From Pyrenophora tritici-repentis (lineage: Eukaryota; Ascomycota; Dothideomycetes; Pleosporales; Pleosporaceae), in assembly GCF_003171515.1 (NCBI RefSeq), contig NC_089390.1:682001-746000 (forward strand): a stretch of DNA of 64,000 nucleotides. The letters are read 5' to 3'. Position numbers and translations under genes: made by a program. Below the pieces are notes generated by a model that was not told the origin of the DNA, did no database searches, and worked only from the letters and a program-made list of their open reading frames with translations. Below, piece by piece: positions 33,159 through 46,189 of this stretch. Within the stretch, counting starts at the first letter, position 1; each line of letters opens with the position of its first letter.

Positions 33159-35952
33159 TCAGATCGCCAAACCGTTCCCCAGACTCGTCCATCGGTACAA
33201 GGATAGTACCTCTCGTCGCTTCGCCGGTGTCATTTCTCTTGCGTGGCCGTGGCCCTTGATTTGCGCTAGTGTCGATATCATCACTTTGCGGAAGTTTCTC
33301 TGCCATTCTCGTTAGTCATGTGCAGACGGATACAATCATCCGCAAGCATGCTTACCTGATACTCCGTGTTGAGCGTCACGACGGCAGCTTCGTGGGCGCG
33401 GACAATTGTTTCGCAGGCCCGAATCACGCTGTCATTGGTCTCGGTCGAGAGCTTGTCGGCCAAGAGAAGTAGGATGAGACTTCCTTGTAAAAGATACTGG
33501 AATGGGTTAGCGCGGATCTTCTCTTACTCCTACAGACGGGCCTGGACACTCCGGCGTTTTCCGCGCTTTCCATGTGGAAACACGGACAAAGCCGGCACGT
33601 GTCATGTTGAACATGGGATTTGACTTACCATGCCAAAGAGGTAGGGCATGAATGACAGGTCTGGATCGACGTCCAGTATCTGCTCGACGGCACGGGCGGC
33701 GGCGATCGCGTTGGAGCTCGCTGCGAGGAAGGACTGCGAGCATATCCACATGTTGTCGTCTTCGAGTAGTGCCACGGGGTCCCATTTGCCGTGCAAAAGG
33801 ATATGCAGTACGTACATGATATGAGTGGCGTAGGCGGCGACTTTTCTCGTTTGGTGGACCCATTCGCCTCGTACTGGGTCTGGGGTGCCGTTGGGTTGCG
33901 CTTCCTCGTTTGGACCGCAGCCATGTTGTGCCTTGAACTCCTCGATGCTGTAAGCGTAGCGTTCCAGTTGGCGCGTAATCTCAGCCTCGTGTAATTCCCA
34001 GGAAGTGCGCTGACCAAATCTTGGGTGGTTCTTCTGGGCGTTCAAATCTACAATGTCTCCGAGGATTGTCATCAGGGGCAGGAAGAAGCCAAAGACATCA
34101 TGCCTATACCAATTAGCAGAGTTCAGTGGAGACCAGCGGTGATACATACGATGTACATTGGAAACTGAGTCCGCGTTTCCGTGGTCCGGGGTGTCCGGTG
34201 TAAAACTCGCCCGCCTGCCAGAGCGTGTCTGGGACGGGCTGGAACAAGTCTTCGCACTCATTGTCCAACATGGCGAGTGGGCGGTTGTAGCAGAGACCAA
34301 GATGCCTGTCAACCATGTAGAGTAGCCACCATAGCCGGCGTCTTTCCTCCTTCATCTCCTCGATCAGTGCTGCAGATGGTGTGCCGACGGGCACCTGCGC
34401 ACTGGAGCCATCTGACATGCCCACATCAATTTCTCCGTCAATAGCAGCTGTCTCACGCTCTTTGGCAGAGCCCGGCGGCAGCTCTCGGCCCAACTTGAGC
34501 TCCCTCGCCAATGACCATGCTGCATTCCACCACCGCAAAGAAGCCGCCTTGTACTCGCTTGCGGACGTGACAACTCCCAGGTTGATATATGTTGCCACAT
34601 CGTCTAGCGTGCTGGTGGGTGCCATGGCGCTATCGGATCTCCCGTCGTACCGCCCTATTGCTCGGTCGACTCCAAAAGCGTCATGTGCGGCGGATGAAAG
34701 TCCAGGTCCAGGGGCGAATCCATGTGAGGAAGGCGAATGAACCAGAGGCCTCAGTAGATCCACCGTCAGATTCCACATCTTCTGGCTAATGATAGCTCTT
34801 GCCGAGGGCGAAGAAGTAAGGTAACTCGCTTCGCTTGTTTGGGCGGCTACCCAAAGCATACTGGAAAGCAATGCCGGGCTGCACTTTCTCGGTTTGTGCT
34901 GGCGGAGAAAGCTTCGTTTCCTGAATACGGAGCCGAGAATGTAAGGTGAGCGTGGTTCCATGAAGACGGACGAGGAGCTTTGGAAGTAGAATTCGAGTAA
35001 ATCGCATGCGGTGGAGACGTTCATAATGGTGCCAAGGTGTGGTAGAAGGGGCTTTAGGACCGGGTACCTGCAGGCGACCATGATGCCACCACCATGCTGC
35101 GAAGAGTTGACGCTGACTCCCGACTGTGGCGACCCGGTGTCGGCGGATCCATAGCTGTGCGGCGATGACTGTCTTCCGGTTTGTTGATAATGCATTGGGT
35201 AGCTCATGTTGGCGTATTCGGAGGGAATCGACACTGGAGTAACCTTGGGACCGATGAGATGCATGCCTAGAGCTGTCAGTAAGTACCGAAGCACATTCCA
35301 CAGTTGCCTGATGCCGGGATTTGTACACGTGGGAACTGATCAAGGTCACGGTGGCGGTCGAGACTACGTACCATTCATGGCATACATCAACTCTTCGCGA
35401 GGCATCTCAGCATGCATAGAAGGATAAGCAGCACCAGATCCGAGGAGCAGAGGATCGATCATCATGTGGTTTACAGGTGGGTCGAAAGTCGCGCCAGGGT
35501 TCATGGCCTGCCAGTCACCGGTAGGCAAACCGGCCTTGCCTTGTGGGAAATGCTGAACGACGGGCGTTGCTTCTGATTGCGACCAGACATCCTCGTCCAT
35601 TTCGGTCATGACACCAGGACGCTCAAAATAACCAGTCATTCCATTGGGGGTCTGCGGACTACCGCCACCAGCAGCGGCTTCTTCCCTCTGCTTTTGGATG
35701 TGCCTTGGGACCTAGAGGGCGTTAGTTGATAATGGGTAGTGTTAGAGTCATGCTTACTTTTCCTCGTCGTTTCTTTTCACGGTTATACTGGCAGACGTAT
35801 TCGAGCTCTATGCATCGCGAACACGGGGCCTGGCCGTTGCATCTTGTTCGCATGCGGTGGCAATGATCGCATGCCCGGCTCACTCTGCGCTTAACCGGGG
35901 CAGAGCCTCGACGTTCCAATTTGAGAGTTTCTGTGGTGGTTGTAGCCTCCAT
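33159..35952 (-). CDS. xlnR: XlnR/XYR1-type xylanolytic transcription activator (6 exons)
   Basis: Exons 35952-35758, 35711-35372, 35266-34150, 34103-33629, 33496-33356 and 33299-33159 encode 802 residues in one frame. The Zn2Cys6 cluster uses Cys28, 31, 38, 44, 47 and 54 ([25 protein letters not shown]) followed by NREKKRRGK. The fungal-specific domain matches XlnR closely: [89 protein letters not shown] and the end [12 protein letters not shown]. XlnR/XYR1 activates xylanase, cellulase and pentose-catabolism genes through GGCTAA-type sites. The N-terminus is shorter than in Aspergillus, so an upstream exon cannot be excluded. Orthology is highly likely. Confidence 0.92.
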
Positions 35953-36680
35953 GATTGGGCGTGTAGTGACTTTCAGCACCAAGTGGGCGCCTTTGTTCCT
36001 AACATGAGAGATCAGCAGCTGCCGGTCCTCGCACCGAACATTGGCCGACGTACTGGTTAGAGGATTAGTTGTTAGTCGGTGGCGACTTGAGATGGGAATG
36101 CGTTCTGACAGCAGACGGCAGACAAGGCACTTTGTGACGTCGCGGGAGTACTTGAGGACGAAGGAGTCGGTTGCCGGAAATCTGGGGACGACCACGGGTC
36201 ATGGGATACTTGGGGAGCATATGTGGGCCTCCGACAAGGCTTTAGGTGCCGAGGGTACAGGGCGACTTGTCTAGTCCTAGGCTGCAAAAGACATGTTCCC
36301 AGGGTCAGGTTGACGATCTGTGGCTTGAAGATTCCATGCGTCCACGCGGGCTTCGAGAAGCGAGATCAAACGGGGAGCGCAATATCAGACGACGCAATGT
36401 TTAATTCGAGCCCCCATGGACGTCTGAGAGCTGCGACCCATTGGCCAGGGCGACCAGGCTCTGGGGCAAAGGCGTGGCAAGGGTTGTGAGCGACATTGCA
36501 CTGACAAGGCCGGGGGCCGGAGCCGGGGTTGGTCGAGATGCGAAGCGCATGATTTGGACAAAGGATAAAGACAATTTAGCCGGTGGGAGTAGAAGGATGC
36601 AGGCTGCAGGTGAGGTCCACTTTGTGCCCATGGGAGCTGGGAGCGGGGCTTCACGCGGTTCGCTCCTAGCGCCACGCCGT

Positions 36681-36710
36681 CTGTTCACACTGTTCACACT
36701 GTTCACACTG
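36681..36710. repeat. 9-bp tandem repeat (CTGTTCACA, three copies)
   Basis: Three perfect units plus a partial fourth, about 700 bp upstream of the xlnR start. Confidence 0.85.
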
Positions 36711-36892
36711 CACGCCAGCTTTCCCGCCAATCGCAGCCGGCATGCAGCCACCCATCCTGGTCTTTTGCTAGTCTTTTCCCCATCCCGCGCCGTCTACCAA
36801 TACCTCGTACGTACCTGGCACTTCTCCAGGTTGTGGCTTGTAGCGCCTGACCCACGACTAGTGACAGCAACAACGGTCGTGAACTATCACTG

Positions 36893-36923
<31 letters not shown>
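36893..36923. repeat. TCA trinucleotide microsatellite
   Basis: About ten perfect TCA units. Confidence 0.9.
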
Positions 36924-39900
36924 GTAGTGACGTCTACTTGGGCATTGTCATGATTTGCACACAGGCAGCCGGTTCCGTTTCATGGCATTGTACATACTTA
37001 CTTAAGGATGCCATGTCCAAGATGAAACCCGATGCCGACTGCGAGCTTCTCGTCGCGGCATGGTGTCGGCGGCGGCGGGTCGGCCAATCAAGACGGCCCC
37101 TAGACCCACTGGCTCAGTCGAGACCCGAACACATCCACTACCCACTACATGCACTACGACAATGTCGTCGAGTCGTCTCCACCACGGAGCTTCTAGGTAG
37201 CAGTCAGTGTCGTCTCTTCTTGGTCTACTACACCGCACGCTGGGTGCCGCTGCATGGACCTCAACGCCAACAACGTTCGGACCTCTAGCCAAACTTTGCT
37301 CTCGCTCTGGTTCTGCATCTGCAAGCGAGGCCGCCATGCCTGCAAACCCACCTCCGATGTGTCGTCGGCCCAACGTCACCGTTTCTCGTCTATATGCGGA
37401 ACACGCCTTCCCCTGCCAGCACACCACCAGCGCCGACAGTCCAGCTTCTAGGAGTTGTGATCGACATGAACACACATGACAACAGATCTCTATTACCACT
37501 CCGCCCCAGGTATAGCCAGGCATGCTACTCAGGTACACGTTACACGCCGACTTCTAGAAGACTTTGTGCAATTTATAACCCGTCCATATCATCTCGCACA
37601 CCCACATTGCAATTCTCATTTCCTGCCCCACGCGGGCGCCAGCTGTCTAGCACCATACTCCCAAACTGAAACCCTCTGCCCGAACAAAGCGTCATCACAT
37701 CTTCGCGCTCTCCGCAATCTTCATCCAAATTTCTTGTCACATCACGCGTCGCGACTTGGCCAGCACTTGCCGGCCCGTTGCACTAGCTCAAACATTCCTG
37801 GCTACCGGTGGACGTTGAAATTTGCTTCTTCCGAGTCGCTGCCAGCACGAGGGTGCGCGACACGTCTGCAGCGTGGCTGCCCCAGTACGAGGGCGGGCAT
37901 GCACTGTGAAGATGCAATGCCCACCAATCTGCGCCTCTCGGGTCCTGCCTCCCGTGTGCAAAGCGGCGCAATCATCTGCGTGTCGCCTCGACTGTGACGC
38001 TGTCGTCTTGGCCCCTACTATCTCTGCGCCCCCAAGTCATCATGTACACACTCGGTCTGGTCAAGAGTCATGGACCACTAAAAAGGCCGTCTGCTCGGGG
38101 GCCGTGAACCACTGGGCTTATGAGCTCCGCTTCTCCACACAAGCCAAGCTCATCGCTCATAGCTTACCAATTCTGAACAATCCTGCGCAGATCGATCAAC
38201 ACTGAAGATACCTCGCTCTCAGAGACGCAAATGGCGAATCCTTACTCGGATCCCCACATAACCCTGCTACACATCGCAGCAAGCGTCAAAGGTGGTGTGC
38301 GTATGCGTATACGTGTGTGGGTGGCGACGTGATTCCAAGACAAAACTCCTTGGTCTCAATATCAAGACGTAAAACTAGGAGTGCGCGCTACACTAATTGC
38401 CAGATTAAGGGTCCAGCTTCACAACCACTCAAAGCCCAGGATAGCTAAATTGGCCTGGCAGTGCAGTCCGGGTGTGGAAAGACCCGGGTAATACGATCTA
38501 GGTACCCAGCCCTCGTTTCTGTCTCATTGTCTGTGGGCACACCCGGTCTTGCTTTTGCCATGTACCCCAGATTATGACTGCTGCGAGGGTGGTCAGTGTT
38601 TCCAGGTCGAGCACCCTGTCACGAAGATCTGGGGCGCCGTCAGCTTCGGCTGAGCGGAAAGCGCTTGTGACATTTACCATGTATGCTTAAATGTCCCTGG
38701 TAATGGTATGATTCTCCACCACACCGATAATGCTTTGCCTAGCATGGTATTTACCGCTGACATCAAGCCCTGACAAGTAGCGGGGTGCCGCCGCCGGCCG
38801 CCAACCGCTTCGGCTATGCCAGAGAGCAAAATAGCCGTAGTCTGACAGCTACGGCCTGAAGCCTCAAAGCTGGGGAAATCAAGCTCCCGCCTAAACCCCG
38901 ATGGGCTTGGGAGGGTGCAGCGAAGCAAAAATATTTGCCCGCTGCGTCCGCATAGCCCGTCGCGATTATGCAGCCTGGCGCATCGAGCATTAATGCGGGG
39001 AAAGTTATCAGACTGGGGGGTGTGGGGAAAGGGAAACGCAGGTCAATGCCAGGTTGACGGACGATGCGAGAGGGCAGCGAACGTTGAATCAAAGGGCGCG
39101 AACGAGCATGCATCGGCCTTGCTCTTAACATGGAACCTGTCCTGCTGATGAGGTGCATGAGCCACTATGGATGCGATGCAGGTGCAGGTGCAGGTGTTCA
39201 GGGCGCACCAAAAAAATATCCTGGGGTTGAAGATATACGGGTACCGCAGCGGCCTCCCGTGTTCCTTGAGAACAGACCAGTCAGCATACCCCATGACACT
39301 GACACGCAAACACACGTGGTTTGTCGTCTTGTCCTCGGCATAAGGTGAGAAAACGTCGGATGTTTCCCGTCTCGCCCGTTGTTGTCTCGAAAGCAAGCGT
39401 CACCTCCATTGCATAATCTCACTATATACACGCAGCCTGTCTACCTCTATCAACGGCAACACCCGCAGTCGGACGTCCACGTTAGGTACCCCAGCCCAAA
39501 CAAAACGATAATGTCGGAAACTCGTTCGCCCAAACTGGCGGTCAGTAGAAAAAGACCCTTTACCGGGGTCCAATTGTACAGCACGCCACCTCTTTTCACT
39601 CCCTCGAATGGTTTCAGACAAACAGTCCATGATCCGTCAATCGGGGCGTCTGCGGTGCGACTTTGTGTTGCTTTAGCGCCACCTGGGTAGTCGGACCCGG
39701 AGCTTCTTGCAGATCTTTTCTTTGTTTTCTGCGACAAATCATGGGGTGCATCGGGGGGTTATTCTTTTCTTGGGCAAGGACGGGAGGGTCTGGTTATCTT
39801 TTACATCTGCCGTGTCGACGGGTCTGGAGTACAGATACAGGTACAGATACGTACGTACATGCTAGCGGGAAAGAAGGACCATCGTGGATGGAACGTGCGT

Positions 39901-40933
39901 TGGCGTTCGTGATTCCCTCATTTCCTCAATGGCGGATGGTGGCAAAAATATCCATATATCCGTTTACATACTCATCTATTATATAGGGGCTACGCAATAC
40001 ACTTGCACATTCCCTTATCCCCCCTCCCTTACTTCCCTCCCCCTATAAGTCCCAGCAATATACCCTCTTTCCTTTCCTCTCCTACATCCCTCACCTCACC
40101 AAGCTTCTCACCTCGGCACAAACCCCACCCCGACGGACCAAACTACCGCACCCCATCCCTTTCCAGTCTAGCTTTCCCGGCACTAAATCGTCGTCTGAGA
40201 CAATTCTGGAAACCGCAACGCCCGATCCGAACGCGGCGAGCGACCGAAGTTTGCCCGGCTAACTCAACCTACTGGCCGGGCTTACTTACGTGCCAGACCA
40301 GACCAGGGGAATGCGCTTGTTGCTTGTAATTATCACCGTAAAACGTAAAACGTACACGGTCCATGTAGCGTAGTTGAAGGGATTTTTTTACCACCAATGG
40401 GATGGTGGGGCTTTTGGTGGTTTGAGCGGAGGGTGGGAATTGGAAGGGGTGGTGAGTTATTTTTACATATCGGACTATTTGTTTACGATGGGACGATATT
40501 TTTAAAATGGTACGATGGATGTGAAGAGGCATGTTTTCCGATTCGGGAATTCGTATACCGATAGAGGTAGCACGCTAGCTTGTAGGATAACTCGGTATGA
40601 CAGAACAGTTACACTTACAGCTTCAAACTTCGAGGTGATGTTTGTATCATTCATCCCCGCTTAGAGCTTCAAGCTGGTGTTTGTGTCAGCTTCAGCTTTG
40701 TTATGGATTGTCAAGATTTGACATGTTTGGACAGGGTACCACGTGTTCGTATTGCATGTTTCGCTAAGTAGGTATGCACTTGAGCTGGGACCTGGGAGGG
40801 ACCCAGTACGTGAAACGAATTTGCTACTCCCGAGATACCATTTTCTTCTTCATCTCTTCTCTTTGCCACTGCCGCTCATCTCATCCCCGCCACATGCAAA
40901 TACACAACGGAAACATGACAGAGCAGTTCAAAC

Positions 40934-42399
40934 TTACTTTGCCAGCTTGGCAGCATCCTCCTTCATGCCCGCCTGCACCCAGTTGCGGCTACTAGCTGCA
41001 ATCTCTTCTACCTTCTTCTTGTCCTTGAGCGTCTCTTTGATGGTATGTGGGTCTGGGACGTGACGGCCTTTTTCCACGCCTGGTCGGGCCGTCATGCGTT
41101 CTTCCCATGCCATAAGCGCGGGGAACTCGGTAATGTCGATGCCGGCCCAGCCTGCGGCTGCTACCCAGCCGTAGTGTGAGAGATCTGTGACAGGGTGAGT
41201 TAGTTATGCATGGCATTGCCGTCAACATACGCATTCATGATTGTGCAAAGCATCCATGTGGATGGGCTTGTTGGCGGGCGGATCTCGGGAGATGGGTGAT
41301 ACTAACCGGCAATCGTGCATTTCTCGCCACAAAGGTAGGGGCGGTTGTCGGAGGATAGATGCTTGTCTAGCACGGAGTAAAGACGGCGAGTCTCGTTTTG
41401 GTATCTGTTGATGCCATACTCGATATGCTCGGGCGCGTAGCGCGTGAAGTGGTCTTTGGGAGAAAAGTTAGCTCATGCTCTTTGGCTATCTCAGCTACGA
41501 AATACGATGTAAGAGCAGTTCCGTCTTTTGGTCTTGACCATGTACGTTCTCTTCTCGTAACCACGTATGACTCAGAACGTCGTACTTACTGGATTGACCT
41601 TGCATGGGACCCACACCGGCATTCTGGAAGAACAACCAGTTGTTCATCTCATACCACTCCCTCGACCCCCTTGGAAAGCTAATCTTGTGTTCCGTGTCGT
41701 AACGGTCGACAAGGTACTGCATGATGCTTCCCGACTCGAAGAGGTTGATCTGTTTGCCATCCGTAAAAGTGTCGGTGAGCGCTGGGATGCGCCCATTGGG
41801 GTTGATGGCAAGAAACTTAACAGAGTGAGCTTATGTAAAATGGTAGTGGGAAGTGATATGGTTGGAGAGATCAACGTGGGGGCTTACCCAGTCTTCCTTT
41901 TGCGTGTTCTTTGAGATTTCAATCTTTTGGACCTTGTAGGGGATACTAGACGAGGTTAGTGGATTAAATGGAACGCTATCGTCCATGTGTTCTTCGGCCA
42001 AGGTTTTTGTGGGACATCTTCCAACATGATACAGGTGCTTCTAAGTAAAGGAACCAACATCTGCATCCGGATCTCATGATGTTCTACAACTAAAGACAGG
42101 GGATGCGAAGTTCTGGACCCAAATACTCTGATGACAACCCACCGTCAACGTGGCACTCCATTCATACGAGCATACTGCAACAAGGGTTCCAGCCACTGAA
42201 CAAGGCCCGATCCAAAAAAAATAGAAAATTCGGATATGAGTGCCGATTTTTACTTACCCCAGCTCTTCCAAGGTGATAGACTAAGTAAACACGTGTCAGA
42301 TACGATGTTACTTCCAGCAAACCCCGCAATCAAACTTACTATCTTGATGCCGTTCGGCGTCTGAGTGGTGTATAGCGTGATATCCGAGTTTTGGGACAT
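40934..42399 (-). CDS. Glutathione S-transferase, Ure2p-like (6 exons)
   Basis: Exons 42399-42340, 42280-42258, 41945-41888, 41815-41590, 41453-41307 and 41184-40934 give 254 residues. The thioredoxin-like domain has LYTTQTPNGIKI, INPNGRIPALTD with the cis-proline, and NLFESGSIMQYL with the glutathione-binding Glu-Ser. The helical C-domain has MNNWLFFQNAGVGPMQGQ, NRPYLCGEKCTIAD and HYGWVA. This is the fungal Ure2p/YfcG-like class, which conjugates glutathione or reduces disulfides in the cytosol. The 23-nt exon 2 is tiny but needed for frame. Intron 4 is 136 nt and intron 5 is 122 nt; intron 3 ends in TTAAG. The donor-like GTAAGT overlapping the stop codon leaves the last residues slightly open. 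Confidence 0.88.
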
Positions 42400-43315
42400 G
42401 ATTGCGGTCGACTTGAGTATATTGATGTAACGTCAAGGAAATGATGAGTGTGTAGCCCCCGTGGCTTTCTTCGGAAGCTAGTATCGTCTTGGAGCTTTAT
42501 AATTCAGCTGTGCTGATGAGGAAGTGGGGTCCAGTCTGAAGAGGGGCAGCTATGACGAGCGTGTTCCGAGGTCGCTTTTGAGTAGCGCCGAGGCTTGGTC
42601 ATACGCAGGGCAACCGGCTTGTCTCCGATGGTTCACGATTGGAATACGAGTGTGGGGGAAAGCCTCAATACATGTGTACGGTCGAGGCACTACGAGGTCA
42701 TGTGCGCACAGGAAAGTACCGTGGAGTTCCGTTCACACGGCCTCCAATCTGAGCCAGTCATGGCAACCCTGGGTGTCTCTGGCAGGTCAAGTACGAGCAC
42801 GCAAGAAAAGTTCAATCGCACGCTTTGCACACCAGGGTACGAGCTGCTGCCGATATAAAGCAATTACGCATTCTTTTGTTATCATGGGAAGCAGCTGAAT
42901 GTAGGCCTTGATAGTACTTGTCTAATAACAGCAAGCCGGAACCATGTAGGTAATGGATGATGATGTAAATTGCTCCTGTCCTGCCCGCGACACATCAACG
43001 ATGTAACACGTGTAATTAAGTAGTCGTATCGAAGTACCCTGGTCCCAATAGCCAGATGTGCAGCACGAATTCTGGCTGAAAGGGACCCTGAACCTGATCT
43101 GCAGGTGCCGACAACATCAATGCCGCGCTTGACGGGCAGAAGAGATCTGGCTGCCAAGGCCTGTGCGCTGACAGCTCCATCACGTGATGCCATCACTACC
43201 GCCTAGACTAGACTAGCGCAGCCCCCAACTAGCCTAAACTTTGCCTCGTCGCGACAACCAACTTCTCTCGCACCATCAACCTCAACTCACAACTGCAACC
43301 CTGAGCTTCGCAATC
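42400..43315. other. Divergent intergenic region
   Basis: About 900 bp between the GST and branchpoint-binding protein genes. Short open frames only; no feature recognised. Confidence 0.5.
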
Positions 43316-45436
43316 ATGTCGTGGCGCAACCAGGGCATCACCGGCTCCAACAACATCCCTTTGGGAACTCGCCGTCGTTTCGGAGGTGAGAATGATGATG
43401 GCGGTTATAATCCCGCAGCTCCCGCCGAGGGTCTATCTGAGCTGAAGCGCGGCCGCAGCCCAGAGCGCAGTAAGTGCAGTCTCCCACACACTCACATCTT
43501 ATGCTAACAACAATGTCACAGCCTCCTCCACCGACGGTCCGCGACAGCGCAAGAAGCGCAACCGATGGGGCGATGTCAAAGACAACAAGGCTGCTGGACT
43601 GATGGGCTTGCCTACTCACATTCAGGCTCCTATGACCACTGAGCAGCTCGACGCGTATACTTTGTATCTGCGCATCGAGGAGATTAGCCAGAAGCTCAAG
43701 ATCAACGATGTCGTTCCCGCAGACGGCGATCGGTACGTGTCATCTCCCCCCGAATCTACCAGAGACTAACAGCCGCAGATCCCCGTCGCCCCCGCCGCAG
43801 TACGATAACTTTGGACGTCGTGTCAACACGCGCGAGTTCCGCTATCGAAAGCGCCTCGAAGATGAGCGTCACAAGCTTGTCGAAAAGGCCATGAAGACGC
43901 TTCCTAACTACCACCCACCTGCCGACTACAGGCGCCCTACTAAGACACAGGAGAAGGTGTATGTTCCGGTCAATGACTATCCGGAGATTAACTTTAGTAC
44001 GAGACTAACCCCCCTCTCTTGCGTTCCTTCTACATCCTTGCTTCCCTCCCCTTCCTTGATCTTGGCCGGCCTGCTCATATTGCTGGATGTCTTGTGTGCA
44101 TCTAGTGGCATCTGCAGCGTGGCTATATCACTAACCCAACACTTTAATCATATATTTTTGATCATTCACTAATTACAGCTTTTTGCACTAACAGTTGGAC
44201 TACTCATTGGCCCCCGTGGAAATACACTCAAGAAGATGGAGACAGAATCTCAGGCCAAGATTGCGATTCGAGGCAAGGGCTCCGTCAAGGAGGGTAAGGG
44301 ACGTTCTGACGCGGCCCATACCAGCAATCAGGAGGAGGATCTTCACTGCTTGATCATGGCAGACACTGAAGAGAAAGTCAACAAGGCCAAGAAGCTTATC
44401 CACAACGTCATTGAGACGGTAAGTCCCCTCAACTCCAAGCTGCACATGTCAATTCTAACAATCATAGGCTGCCTCCATCCCCGAAGGCCAGAACGAACTC
44501 AAGCGCAACCAGCTCCGTGAGCTCGCCGCCCTGAACGGTACCCTTCGCGACGACGAAAACCAGGCCTGCCAGAACTGTGGTGAGATTGGTCATCGCAAGT
44601 ACGACTGTCCTCAGAAGCAGAACTTCACGGCCAGCATCATCTGTCGTGTCTGTGGTCAAGCTGGTCATATGGCTCGCGATTGCCCCGAGCGCAAGGTTGG
44701 TCAGCCGTGGCGCAACGACAACCGTCTCGGCGATCGTGGCCAGGCAGGTCAAGGCCGTATCGGCGGTGCTCCCGAGAACGAGCTCGACGCTTTCATGGCC
44801 GAAATGGGCGGTGCCCCTGGAGCACCCCGTGCCGCGATCGAGTACAACGACAATGGTGGTGCGGGCGGAGACAATTACGGAGGTGGCGAGCGCACTGTCA
44901 AGCCTTGGGAGCGTGGCCCTAGTGGCGGTGCTGCACCCTGGGCGCGTAACGACGACGATCGTGGTCGTGGCGACAGCAACTCGACCGCTCCTCCTCCTTG
45001 GGCTGGCGGTGGTGGCGGACGTGGCGCGCAGTCGTACGACCAGGGCTATGGTGCTGGCAACGGCGCCGCGCCTTGGGCTGCCGCTGCTCCCGCTGCTGCT
45101 GGTTACGGTTACGGCGGATATGGGTACGACCAGTCTGCCAGTGCGGGCGCTCCCGGTGCTTACGCTGGTGCTCCTGGCTATGGCGCTCCTCCTCCCGGCC
45201 CTCCTCCAGGTCTTGGTCCTCTCTTCCAGTCCTATGGCGCTGCTGGTAGCCCCCCGCCGCCGTCTGGTTCTGTTCCTCCTCCGCCTCCCCGGGTGATGCC
45301 CCTCCTCCCCCGCCGAGCGACGTGCCACCCCCACCCCCTCCTCCGGCTTAGTCGCCCTACAAAGGCAGCAGCTTACACGACATGTCAGCTCAGCGTTCGG
45401 TTTCGCACTAGCGCTTATCCGTTTCCCAGACTGTAA
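43316..45436 (+). CDS. Branchpoint-binding protein, SF1/Msl5 (5 exons)
   Basis: Exons 43316-43469, 43522-43732, 43779-43996, 44195-44418 and 44468-45436 give 591 residues. The N-terminus has the U2AF-ligand motif (RKKRNRWGD). A helix-hairpin region is followed by a KH/QUA2 RNA-binding domain starting near residue 190 ([14 protein letters not shown]). Two CCHC zinc knuckles lie at 303-316 and 328-341. A glycine- and proline-rich C-terminus follows. The protein recognises the intron branch site during early spliceosome assembly in the nucleus. The tail looks frameshifted near 45290: a second frame would end [15 protein letters not shown] at a TAG at 45349, like orthologues, whereas this frame runs 28 codons further with non-proline sequence. 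A one-base loss in a C run, or a sequence error, would explain it. Confidence 0.88.
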
Positions 45437-46189
45437 TGGGGGGATTCTTTGGCGCTTGCTAGCGCACACATGGGGGCCTTCAGAGGGGATTGTACATGTA
45501 ATAGCTACATGAAAACCCGGTATCTGGCTCTCACGACAACACAGGTAAGTGTATCGGACCGGCCAGGTTTATAGAATGCTTCAACTTCGCTTGGATAGTC
45601 AGTGCCCTGCTCTCTACAAGTAGCTAGCAAGGTTGTGCTTGAACTTGATAGTCAATGCACTTTTCATTGGACACGCAGACTCGTATGTGTGACCAGTGCT
45701 TGCACATGGGTATCATCTGGTATCATAAAATGCTTGAAATACTAGTGTACAAAGGCTACTGTAGTCGCCAAACGTGCATTATGAGTAAGCACCTTGTAGG
45801 CGTATTTGGCGACGACAGTGACCTTTGTACACCAGTATTTCAAATATTTTATAACACTCAGGTGCTCGTATGAACACGTCAGGCAGAAAATCAAACACGT
45901 GAAAAGTGTAACCACTCAGATGACGTTGACGGCCGAGATTATACTAGCTGCTAGCACAAGCGGCGGGACGGAGCAGCAGCGTGACAGGGCGGGCACATGC
46001 AGACGAGCCCCCATGTTGACCATACAAACTCATATCTCGCTACAAGCTCGCCGACAACTCAAACCCTTCGTTTGCCTTTGTTATTCCTTCTCGATGCTTA
46101 TAGCAAATAGCTGCCCATTTTTATAGCGCCACTAGACCCCGCTTCGCCGCCCATAAGTTATCCAGGCCGATTGCGCGTACCCCGTCGCT
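45437..46189. other. Intergenic with a foldback element
   Basis: About 750 bp; the only structure seen is the inverted repeat at 45725-45852. Confidence 0.5.
45725..45852. repeat. Inverted-repeat (MITE-like) element
   Basis: Arms of about 50 bp (45725-45773 and 45802-45852) are complementary with scattered mismatches and a loop of about 28 nt. The right arm recurs in part at 13087-13128, so it is a dispersed repeat. The arms share the core GTACAAAGG / CCTTTGTAC. No target duplication could be fixed with certainty, so the superfamily is open. Confidence 0.65.

Larger units (their letters stand above)
35953..40933. other. Nearly 5 kb without a gene, 5' of xlnR
   Basis: Neither strand holds a frame with a recognisable domain; the longest frames (170-178 codons) are low-complexity, cysteine/arginine-rich and unsupported. 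Simple repeats at 36681 and 36893 are the only clear structure. It may include a long xlnR promoter/leader and that of a non-coding transcript. Confidence 0.45.

Noticed and set aside
37002..37538. 178-codon minus frame in the xlnR upstream region
   Set aside because: No domain, uneven composition, no splice partners; not supported as a gene.
44462..45469. 335-codon minus-strand frame
   Set aside because: Antisense shadow of the Gly/Pro-rich end of the branchpoint-binding protein; Arg/Ser/Thr-rich with no domain.
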